Assembly (NCBI GenBank): GCA_913776795.1 | Contig: CAJYRH010000541.1 | Span: 1-5,068, forward strand | Direction of reading: 5' to 3' | Length of the DNA: 5,068 bases | Source of the DNA: an uncultured Pseudorhodoferax sp. | GTDB taxonomy: Bacteria; Pseudomonadota; Gammaproteobacteria; Burkholderiales; Burkholderiaceae | Part shown: one piece after another, positions 1-5,068 of the stretch | How positions within the stretch are numbered: position 1 is the stretch's first letter | How the letters are laid out: each line of letters starts with the position of its first letter | Made by a program: the position numbers and the translations under genes | Notes under the pieces: model-generated | What the model was told of the DNA's origin: nothing | Seen by the model: the letters and a program-made list of their open reading frames with translations, nothing else | The model's database searches: none

Positions 1-18
1 CTGAGCGCAGTGCGCCGG

Positions 19-909
19 TCAGGCCGTGGCCGGTCGGCCCGCCAGTGCGATGAAGGCGCGGACGTAGTCGATGGCTGTGTCTGCCTCGCGCACGCCCAGG
101 AAAATCTGCTTGGCCACGCCGCGAGCACCCAGCCGCACCGGCACCACGTCCATGCGGTCCCGGTACTCCTCGACCAGCCAGCGCGGCAGGGCCGCCACGC
201 CGCGGCCGCTGGCCACCATCTGCAGCATGATGTCCGTGGTCTCGATGGCCTTGTGGCGCCGGGGCGTGACACCGGCTGGCAGCAGGAACTGGTTGTAGAT
301 GTCCAGCCGCTCGGTATCCACGGGGTAGCTGATCAGCACCTCCTGGCTCAACTGCTGCGGCTTCACGTAGGCAGCCGAGGCCAGTGCATGGCCCCGGGCG
401 ACGACCAGCACCTGCTCGTAGTCGAACACGGGCTCGAACTTCAGGCCCGGCTTGTGGAGGGGGTCGGGTGTGACCAGCAGGTCGATTTCGTAGCCGAACA
501 GCGCGCCGATACCGCCGAACTGGAACTTCTGCTTGACGTCCACGTCGACGTCGGGCCAGGCGGCCAAGTAGGGTGAGACCACCTTGAGCAGCCACTGGTA
601 GCAGGGGTGGCATTCCATGCCGATGCGCAGCGCACCGCGCTCGCCCTGCGCGAACTGGCCCAGCCGCTCCTCGGCCAGGTCCAGCTGCGGCAGCACGCGG
701 TTCGCCACCGCCAGCAGGTACTGGCCGGCCTGCGTGAGGCGCAGGCTGCGGCCCTCGCGCAGCCAGATGTCGGTGCCCAGCTGCTGCTCCAGCTTCTTCA
801 TGCTGTGGCTCAACGCCGACTGGGTCAGGTTCAGCACGCCCGCGGCGGCCGTCAGCGAGCCCTGCTTCTCGACCTGCTGGACGATGCTGAGATGGATGCG
901 CTCCAGCAT
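19..909 (-). CDS. metR: MetR-type LysR-family transcriptional regulator
   Basis: DNA-binding regulator of the LysR family, most like MetR, which senses homocysteine and controls methionine-synthesis genes. Using the start at 909 the protein has 296 residues. An N-terminal winged helix-turn-helix spans about residues 1-60, with the characteristic stretch LTQSALSHSMKKLEQQLG at 28-45. The effector domain follows from about residue 92 and carries MetR-like segments: MECHPCYQWL (98-107), the FDYE region (162-165), the YPV...RLDIYNQFLLPAGV region (195-214) and GVAALPRWLVE (237-247). An upstream ATG at 948 would add 13 residues. I prefer 909 because MLERIHLSIVQ aligns with the usual MetR N-terminus and a candidate -10 (TAAAAT, 952-947) overlaps the 948 codon. 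It is divergent from the reductase-mesX-mesD operon, so that operon is the likely target, together with its own gene. Family is certain. The MetR subgroup is strong by sequence memory. The target and the effector are inferred. Confidence 0.9.
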   Translation of the reverse strand: MLERIHLSIVQQVEKQGSLTAAAGVLNLTQSALSHSMKKLEQQLGTDIWLREGRSLRLTQAGQYLLAVANRVLPQLDLAEERLGQFAQGERGALRIGMECHPCYQWLLKVVSPYLAAWPDVDVDVKQKFQFGGIGALFGYEIDLLVTPDPLHKPGLKFEPVFDYEQVLVVARGHALASAAYVKPQQLSQEVLISYPVDTERLDIYNQFLLPAGVTPRRHKAIETTDIMLQMVASGRGVAALPRWLVEEYRDRMDVVPVRLGARGVAKQIFLGVREADTAIDYVRAFIALAGRPATA

Positions 910-1010
910 TCGATGACCTGAATTCATGGATTGTTGAAGAAAGACCATTTTACTTCATGACCCATCGTCCATAGCATCCGCCTCCATTGTTGGTTTTCCA
1001 TCGTTGGCAC
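910..1010. promoter_or_regulatory. Divergent promoter/operator region between metR-like gene and mes operon
   Basis: This 101-bp stretch is visibly more AT-rich than its surroundings and must hold both divergent promoters. On the minus strand a good -10 (TAAAAT, 952-947) lies about 38 bp before the regulator start at 909; no good -35 is seen. On the plus strand TTTACT (949-954), 17 bp, TAGCAT (972-977) is a weak promoter candidate for the reductase gene. Between and around them are MetR-style half-sites (MetR consensus is TGAA-N5-TTCA): the palindrome TGAATTCA at 919-926, and TGAAG (935-939) facing CTTCA (953-957) across 13 bp. None matches the N5 spacing, so operator calls are tentative. The region as a regulatory zone is secure from gene layout; the individual elements are read by eye. 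Confidence 0.6.
984..1007 (+). repeat. Two tandem CCA-N4-TGG repeats just before the reductase start
   Basis: CCATTGTTGG (984-993) and CCATCGTTGG (998-1007) match at 9 of 10 positions, are separated by TTTT, and repeat with a 14-bp period. Each is itself a small inverted repeat (CCA...TGG). A related copy, CCATCGTCCA, sits at 962-971. The pair ends 3 nt before the ATG at 1011 and occupies the place where a Shine-Dalgarno sequence would be expected; none is evident. It could be a protein-binding site, a leader element or chance. Confidence 0.4.
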
Positions 1011-1592
1011 ATGACACGTCCACTCCGCGCCGTCGCCGTTTCCGGCGGGCTGCAACGCCCCTCCAGGGCCACGGCCCTGGCAGAGCACTTGCTCGACCTC
1101 ATCGCCGAAGAAGTCCCTTGTGAGCAGCACCTGGTCGAACTGGGCCGGCTCACGCCGCAGTTCGCCAGCGCGGCACGGCGCTCCCAGCTGCCCGATGCGG
1201 TGGCGCGGGAGCTGGTGCGGGTCGAGCAGGCCGACGTGCTGGTCGTGGCCACGCCCGTGTACCGCGGGGCCTACACGGGCCTGTTCAAGCACTTCTTCGA
1301 CCTCATCGACCAGGACGCCCTGGTCGACACGCCGGTGCTGCTGGCCGCCACCGGCGGCAGCGAGCGCCATGCGCTGGTGATCGACCACCAGCTGCGGCCG
1401 CTGTTCAGCTTCTTCCAGGCGCGCACCCTGCCGCTGGGCGTCTACGCGACCGACAAGGACTTCCTGGACCACCGCCTGCGGGACGAGGCCCTGTTGGCAC
1501 GGGCCCGCCTGGCCGTGCAACGGGCCTTGCCGCTGATCGAATTGGCGCGCCATGCCAGGCCTTCTCCCGCCCTGCAAGCGCTGACGGCCTGA
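1011..1592 (+). CDS. msuE: NAD(P)H-dependent FMN reductase, MsuE family
   Basis: Cytosolic flavodoxin-fold reductase that uses NAD(P)H to make FMNH2 for a partner oxygenase. The 193-residue protein opens with a beta strand and the FMN-phosphate loop (AVAVSGGLQRPSRAT, 7-21). It then shows the family's ATPVYRGAYTGLFKHFFDLIDQDALVDTPVLLAATGGSERHAL block in pieces: TPVYRG at 81-86, GLFKHFFDLID at 90-100 and ATGGSERHALVIDHQLRP at 113-130, followed by FSFFQA (132-137). These closely match the FMN reductase MsuE of the methanesulfonate system. I chose the ATG at 1011 because MTRPLRAVAVSGG is the usual N-terminus; an upstream TTG at 987 would add eight atypical residues. The Shine-Dalgarno is weak. 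It is the first gene of the operon, 45 bp before mesX. No alkanesulfonate monooxygenase gene (msuD/ssuD) is in the window, so here the FMNH2 probably goes to MesX. Family assignment is firm; the partner is inferred. Confidence 0.92.
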   Translation: MTRPLRAVAVSGGLQRPSRATALAEHLLDLIAEEVPCEQHLVELGRLTPQFASAARRSQLPDAVARELVRVEQADVLVVATPVYRGAYTGLFKHFFDLIDQDALVDTPVLLAATGGSERHALVIDHQLRPLFSFFQARTLPLGVYATDKDFLDHRLRDEALLARARLAVQRALPLIELARHARPSPALQALTA

Positions 1593-1637
1593 CGCCGTCA
1601 CCGAACTCCATCCGCCACATCCGCACCGCAGACCGCC

Positions 1638-2621
1638 ATGAACGACGACTTCAGCTTCAGCCTCAACAGCCTTCGCTTCGATGAGGACTACCTCCCATCG
1701 GACTGCACCCGAATCACCACCAACTTCGCCAACCTGGCCCGCGGCGCGCGCCGGCAGCAGAACCTGCGCAACACGCTGCGCATGATCGACCAACGCTTCA
1801 ACGGTCTGGCGTACTGGGACAACCCGACCGCGGACCGCTACACGGTGGAGCTGGAAATCATCTCGGTCGAGTTGAAGATGGCGGCCGGGAGCGGCGGCGC
1901 GCCATTCCCATTGATCGAGATCCTGCAGACCCACATCCTCGACCGCACGTTGGGCCGGCGCACTGCCGGCATCGTGGGCAACAACTTCTCCTCTTATGTG
2001 CGCGACTACGACTTCAGCGTGCTGCTGCCGCAGTACAACGCCGATCGCGCGGAGTTCGGCACGCCGGCGGATTTCGGCGACTTGCATGGCAAGCTGTTCC
2101 GGCAGTTCGCCAACTCGCGCGCCTACCACGAGCGCTTCTCCAAGCCGCCCGTCATCTGCATCAGCGTCTCGACCAGCAAGACCTACCGGCGCACCGGCAA
2201 CCAGCACCCCGTCCTGGGCGCCGAGTACCAGCAGAACGAGCTGTCATCGACCGACCATTACTTCGCCAAGATGGGCCTGCAGGTGCGCTTCTTCATGCCG
2301 CCCGGTGGCGTGGCGCCGCTGGCCTTCTACTTCCACGGCGACCTGCTGGACGGCTACACGAACCTGGAGCTGATCGGCACCATCGCCACGATGGAGACCT
2401 TCCAGAAAATCTACCGTCCCGAGATCTACAACGCCAATTGCGCGGCGGGCACCTTCTACCGGCCCAGCCTGAAAAACCAGGACTACGCGCGGACCCCGAT
2501 CGTCTACGACCGGGAGGAGCGCAGCCAGCTGGCGGTCCAGCAGGGGAGGTTCGCGCAAGAGCACTTCATCCAGCCGTACCGCAACATGCTGGAACAATGG
2601 GCCGCCGCTTGTGCACTCTGA
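1638..2621 (+). CDS. mesX: MesX (DUF1852), putative oxygenase required by MesD methionine synthase
   Basis: A 327-residue soluble protein recognised as DUF1852/MesX by its conserved opening (FSLNSLRFDEDY at 7-18, then RITTNFANLARG at 25-36 and QNLRNTLRMIDQRFN at 41-55) and by later family blocks such as the PPVICISVSTSKTYRRTGNQHP region (170-191) and the HYFAKMGLQVRFFM region (207-220). No signal peptide or membrane segment is seen. Its biochemical reaction is not established. Genetic work on the MesD family showed that DUF1852 and oxygen are both needed for the linked synthase, hence the working name of oxygenase. It lies between the FMN reductase (45 bp upstream) and mesD (30 bp downstream), as expected for one transcript. 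The ATG at 1638 gives the family's usual N-terminus although no strong Shine-Dalgarno precedes it. A flavin- and O2-dependent reaction that provides the methyl donor is inference from the neighbours. Confidence 0.92.
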   Translation: MNDDFSFSLNSLRFDEDYLPSDCTRITTNFANLARGARRQQNLRNTLRMIDQRFNGLAYWDNPTADRYTVELEIISVELKMAAGSGGAPFPLIEILQTHILDRTLGRRTAGIVGNNFSSYVRDYDFSVLLPQYNADRAEFGTPADFGDLHGKLFRQFANSRAYHERFSKPPVICISVSTSKTYRRTGNQHPVLGAEYQQNELSSTDHYFAKMGLQVRFFMPPGGVAPLAFYFHGDLLDGYTNLELIGTIATMETFQKIYRPEIYNANCAAGTFYRPSLKNQDYARTPIVYDREERSQLAVQQGRFAQEHFIQPYRNMLEQWAAACAL

Positions 2622-2638
2622 AACCCCTGTTCGCAGAA

Positions 2639-2643
2639 AAGGA
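2639..2643 (+). promoter_or_regulatory. Ribosome binding site of mesD
   Basis: AAGGA lies in an A-rich run (AAAAGGAA) 8 nt before the ATG at 2652. It is the clearest Shine-Dalgarno in the operon; the reductase and mesX starts lack one of this quality. This suggests mesD is translated independently and perhaps more strongly than its upstream neighbours. It also fixes the mesD start at 2652. Confidence 0.75.
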
Positions 2644-2651
2644 ATTCCCGA

Positions 2652-3677
2652 ATGTTTGAAACCTCCATCGCGGGCAGTCTGCCCAAGCCCGCCTGGCTGG
2701 CCGAGACCAACAAGCTCTGGCCGCAATGGCGCGCCGAAGGCGATGCCCTGCGCCAGGCCAAGGCCGACGCGACACTGTTGTGGATCAAGGCCCAGGAAGA
2801 CGCAGGCCTGGACATCGTGTGCGACGGGGAACAGTCGCGCCAGCACTTCGTGCACGGCTTCCTGGAGCAGGTCGAGGGGATCGACTTCGACAACAAGGTG
2901 AAGATGGGCATCCGCGACAACCGCTACGACGCGATGGTGCCGCAGGTGGTGTCCGCACTGCGCCTGAAGGGCCGTGTGCACGCCTTCGAGGCGCAGCTGG
3001 CGCGCGCCCACACGAAGAGGAAGCTCAAGTTCACCCTGCCCGGCCCGATGACCATCGTCGACACCGTGGCCGACCGCTTCTACGGCGACAAGATCAAGAT
3101 GGCCTTCGCCTTCGCCGAGCTGCTGAACCAGGAGGCGCTGGCGCTGCAGGCCGACGGCGTGGACATCATCCAGTTCGACGAGCCCGCCTTCAACGTCTAC
3201 ATGAAGGACGCCGCCACCTGGGGCGTGCAGGCGCTGGAACGCGCGGCCCAGGGCCTGACCTGCACGACGGCCGTGCACATCTGCTACGGATACGGCATCA
3301 AGGCCAACACCGACTGGAAGAGCACGCTGGGCGAGGAGTGGCGCCAGTACGAAGCCGTGTTCCCGGCGCTGGCCAAGAGCTGCATCGACCAGGTCAGCCT
3401 GGAGTGCATCCACTCCTATGTGCCGCCGGACCTGATGCAGCTGCTGGCCGGCAAGGACGTGATGGTCGGCGTGATCGATGTGGCCAGCGACGTGGTCGAG
3501 ACGCCCGAGGAAGTGGCCGACACCATTGGCCGCGCGCTTGCATTCGTGCCCAAGGAGCGGCTGTTTCCGTGCACGAACTGCGGCCTGGCGCCGATGGGGC
3601 GCGATGTCGCGTGGCGCAAGCTGCAGGCGCTGGCAGAAGGCACGCGGCTGGCGAAGGAGCGGCTCGGCGCGGCGTGA
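2652..3677 (+). CDS. mesD: MesD-type core methionine synthase (MetE C-terminal domain only)
   Basis: Predicted to transfer a methyl group to homocysteine, making methionine. The 341 residues correspond to the C-terminal catalytic TIM barrel of cobalamin-independent methionine synthase; MetE itself is about 750 residues, so the N-terminal half is absent, as in 'core' synthases. Expected zinc ligands are visible: His209 and Cys211 (AVHICYGYG), Glu251 (SLECIHS) and Cys310 (CTNCGL). The QFDEPAF motif (174-180), equivalent to the IDEPA homocysteine-site motif of MetE, is also present, as are an N-terminal SLPKP segment (9-13) and LPGPMTI (129-135). Linkage to DUF1852 points to the MesD family, reported in aerobic bacteria to need neither methyl-folate nor cobalamin but to need DUF1852 and O2. 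It is the third gene of the operon, 30 bp after mesX. The methyl donor is unknown. A general database label would be 'methionine synthase' or 'MetE-like'. The catalytic class is firm, and the MesD subgroup is supported by context. Confidence 0.93.
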   Translation: MFETSIAGSLPKPAWLAETNKLWPQWRAEGDALRQAKADATLLWIKAQEDAGLDIVCDGEQSRQHFVHGFLEQVEGIDFDNKVKMGIRDNRYDAMVPQVVSALRLKGRVHAFEAQLARAHTKRKLKFTLPGPMTIVDTVADRFYGDKIKMAFAFAELLNQEALALQADGVDIIQFDEPAFNVYMKDAATWGVQALERAAQGLTCTTAVHICYGYGIKANTDWKSTLGEEWRQYEAVFPALAKSCIDQVSLECIHSYVPPDLMQLLAGKDVMVGVIDVASDVVETPEEVADTIGRALAFVPKERLFPCTNCGLAPMGRDVAWRKLQALAEGTRLAKERLGAA

Positions 3678-4072
3678 ACGACTGTTCGTGACCGGGGACC
3701 GGTCTTCAGCGATGACGACAGTGCGGCCCGAAATGTGGACGCACCTGCACGGAACAAAGGGCCGGAGATGGCGAGGCTTGTGCGACACCGGCCCTCGGGT
3801 CGTCGCCGACCAACGCTCGGCCGCGGGCCGGGCAGGTATCCCAACGGATGCTGTCGCTCGCCGGCACCGACAGACGAACACCAGCGCGCCAGCGCTCGCG
3901 GCAAGCCGTGGCTGCCGGGCCGCCCCCGGGCACGGTCCGACGCACCTTGCCTACGGCAGTCCGCGCCAAGTGGTGCCGGCCGCTCGCACCGCGACCGGAA
4001 CCGATGTGACCATTTCGCGCTGTCCAGCGCATCCCAAGCCACCGCCTTCCCTCGGCCATCCGCCATCCCGCC
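3678..4072. other. Intergenic region between convergent genes, no gene recognised
   Basis: About 395 bp separate the end of mesD from the end of the minus-strand membrane-protein gene. Frames running through it give Arg/Pro/Ala-rich translations with no recognisable domain, no good ribosome binding site and no family resemblance, as expected of GC-rich noncoding DNA. Seen in it are a perfect 6-bp inverted repeat at 3690-3704 and a second short one (GCGCT, 4-nt loop, AGCGC) at 4017-4029. No tRNA, IS end or long repeat is seen. A highly decayed gene remnant cannot be excluded by eye. Confidence 0.6.
3690..3704 (+). terminator. Weak candidate terminator hairpin after mesD
   Basis: GACCGG and CCGGTC form a perfect 6-bp GC-rich stem around a GGA loop, starting 12 bp after the mesD stop codon. 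The position suits an operon terminator, but there is no following T-run (only TT), so as an intrinsic terminator it is poor. It may instead be a 3'-end stabilising hairpin or chance in GC-rich DNA. Confidence 0.3.
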
Positions 4073-4714
4073 TCAAAACCCCACCCGCACCCCCACGCTG
4101 AACACCGCCTTGCCCTCCGAGCGCCCCAGCGTGCCGTCGATCTGCAGGTTCTTCACCACCTCGCGGCGCAGGCCGAACTGGAAGGTCGGCTTGCCATCCT
4201 GCTGGCCGAAGGCCTCCACATGCGCCGTCACGGCGCCCAGCTCGAACTCCTTGGCCACGCCCCACAGCGCGCGGGTGCCGCCGCCATCGGGCCGCTGCGC
4301 GCCCAGGTTCAGGTGCAGCGGGCCGCCGTCCAGGTTGCAGGTGAACAGGCCGTTGGCATACGTGGCGTCGCCGCGCTCGCGGTGCAGGTGCGTTCTCCCA
4401 AGCACTGCGCCGACATTGCAGCCCCCCTCCACCGAGGGGGTGAGCCGCATCTTGGCCTGCACGGCCGTGCTGGTCTCTGGGCCGGAGAAGTTGCGCTCCA
4501 CGCCCACGCCCAGTTCCAGCCAGTCCAGCACGCCCACACCCAGCGTGCTGGTCCACAGCCGGTCGCGACTGGCCGGTCTGGCGTACCAGCTCTCGACCTG
4601 GCCGCCGCCGACCTCGGCCACGTTGGCGTCGTCCACCGTGAGCGGCCGGCCGGCCCAGGCCGGTGCAGATGCAACCATCGACCAGACGAATGCAAGGCGC
4701 AGCGCGGTCCTCAT
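4073..4714 (-). CDS. Small exported beta-barrel-like outer-membrane protein, function unknown
   Basis: 213 residues with a clear Sec signal peptide: basic start (MRTALR), hydrophobic core and a predicted cut after APAWA at residue 21. The mature part begins [22 protein letters not shown], a style seen in uncharacterised outer-membrane proteins. It continues with alternating short strands (for example [21 protein letters not shown], in parts at 56-76, and [22 protein letters not shown] at 176-197) and finishes SVGVRVGF. The terminal Phe is the usual signal for the outer-membrane assembly machinery. This points to a small beta-barrel of perhaps eight or so strands. Two cysteines (99 and 126) might pair in the periplasm. 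The start ATG overlaps the stop of the upstream chemotaxis gene (ATGA, 4714-4711), with GGGAA 8 nt before it, so translation is probably coupled. I do not recognise a specific function; a link to the 'MetA-pathway of phenol degradation' type of barrel families is possible but unproven. Confidence 0.75.
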   Translation of the reverse strand: MRTALRLAFVWSMVASAPAWAGRPLTVDDANVAEVGGGQVESWYARPASRDRLWTSTLGVGVLDWLELGVGVERNFSGPETSTAVQAKMRLTPSVEGGCNVGAVLGRTHLHRERGDATYANGLFTCNLDGGPLHLNLGAQRPDGGGTRALWGVAKEFELGAVTAHVEAFGQQDGKPTFQFGLRREVVKNLQIDGTLGRSEGKAVFSVGVRVGF

Positions 4715-5068
4715 GCCACTTGTTCCCGCATGTCGACGGCAGCAGCGCCGCCCGGCAGCCGGAATGCCGCCACTGCGTTGACCAGGCCCTGCGCCTGCCC
4801 CTTCAGGCTGCTGGCCGCGGCCGCGATCTGCTCGACCAAGGCCGCGTTCTGCTGTGTGCTGCGGTCCATCTGGGTCACAGCATCGCCGACCTGCGAAATG
4901 CCGGCGGCCTGGCCATCGCTGGAGGCGGTGATCTCGCCCACGATGTCGGTCACGCGGCGGATGGCCGCGACGATCTCGTCCATCGTGCCGCCGGCGCTGC
5001 CGACCAGCCGCGTGCCGGCCTCCACGCGCTGCACGCTGGTGCCGATCAGGCCCTTGATCTCCTTGGCG
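4711..5068 (-). CDS. Methyl-accepting chemotaxis protein, C-terminal part (cut by window edge)
   Basis: Only the last 118 residues are present; the gene continues past 5068, so sensor domain, membrane segments and start are unseen. The visible part begins [18 protein letters not shown], the typical segment of the cytoplasmic signalling domain on the return arm after the hairpin tip. It continues through [41 protein letters not shown] and [20 protein letters not shown], all classic MCP heptad coiled coil with likely methylation-helix residues (the QNAALVEQ block). It ends [10 protein letters not shown] plus a short tail ([13 protein letters not shown]) without the NWETF-type CheR-binding pentapeptide. 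As a family it clusters at cell poles and signals through CheA/CheW to the flagellar motor. Its ligand cannot be inferred here. Its stop overlaps the start of the downstream barrel protein. Confidence 0.95.
   Translation of the reverse strand, partial: AKEIKGLIGTSVQRVEAGTRLVGSAGGTMDEIVAAIRRVTDIVGEITASSDGQAAGISQVGDAVTQMDRSTQQNAALVEQIAAAASSLKGQAQGLVNAVAAFRLPGGAAAVDMREQVA

Noticed and set aside
910..948. Upstream start at 948 for the MetR-like regulator
   Set aside because: It adds 13 residues not expected in the family, and its codon overlaps a plausible -10 element. The start at 909 gives the normal MetR-type N-terminus.
987..1010. TTG start at 987 for the FMN reductase
   Set aside because: The extra eight residues are atypical, and the ATG at 1011 gives the standard MsuE N-terminus.
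2639..2651. GAATTC near the mesD start as a palindromic regulatory site
   Set aside because: It is only a 6-bp palindrome overlapping the Shine-Dalgarno, with no paired half-sites. Chance is a sufficient explanation.
2726..3691. Plus-strand open frame of 321 codons overlapping mesD
   Set aside because: Arg/Gly-rich frame-shifted shadow of mesD; the mesD frame has the full methionine synthase motif set.
924..3881. Long minus-strand open frames (924-2207 and 2244-3881) opposite the mes operon
   Set aside because: Their translations are Val/Gln/Arg/His-rich with no family resemblance, and they lie exactly antisense to three well-recognised genes. This is the usual GC-rich mirror-frame artefact.
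3735..4781. Plus-strand open frame of 348 codons across the intergenic gap and the barrel gene
   Set aside because: Pro/Ser/Arg-rich translation with no domain. Most of it is antisense to a gene with a convincing signal peptide and barrel pattern, and to the start of the chemotaxis gene end.
1..5068. CRISPR array, tRNA/rRNA, insertion sequence, prophage or defence system
   Set aside because: No regularly spaced repeats, RNA gene signatures, transposase-like proteins or terminal inverted repeats were seen. All recognised genes are metabolic, regulatory, envelope or chemotaxis genes.

Overview
The window is uniformly GC-rich, with dense coding and long open shadow frames on the antisense strands. 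The proteins (a MetR-type regulator, an MsuE-type FMN reductase, a DUF1852 protein, a short outer-membrane barrel and an MCP signalling domain) look like those of an aerobic, motile Gram-negative. The style suggests a betaproteobacterium of the Burkholderiales, perhaps Comamonadaceae. That placement is inference from composition and protein style, not from a marker gene.

Left part (19-3677): a methionine-synthesis module. A LysR-family regulator of the MetR type (minus strand, ends at 19) is divergent from a three-gene plus-strand operon. The operon holds an MsuE-family NAD(P)H:FMN reductase (1011-1592), a DUF1852 protein known as MesX (1638-2621), and a 341-residue 'core' methionine synthase of the MesD type (2652-3677). 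MesD keeps the zinc/homocysteine site of MetE but lacks the N-terminal half needed for methyl-folate-dependent MetE. Published genetics on the MesD family indicate that it works without 5-methyl-tetrahydrofolate or cobalamin and needs both DUF1852 and oxygen. The likely scheme is that MsuE supplies reduced FMN, MesX uses it with O2 to release or activate a methyl donor that is still unknown, and MesD methylates homocysteine. The MetR-like protein probably senses homocysteine and controls the operon from the shared 101-bp divergent region.

Middle (3678-4072): about 395 bp between convergent genes, with no convincing gene. It holds a small perfect inverted repeat just after mesD that could help end transcription, and little else that I can recognise.

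Right part (4073-5068, minus strand): a small exported protein with a clear signal peptide and beta-barrel character overlaps by 4 bp (ATGA) the end of a methyl-accepting chemotaxis protein, whose 5' part lies outside the window. These two look like a separate unit, unrelated to the methionine module.
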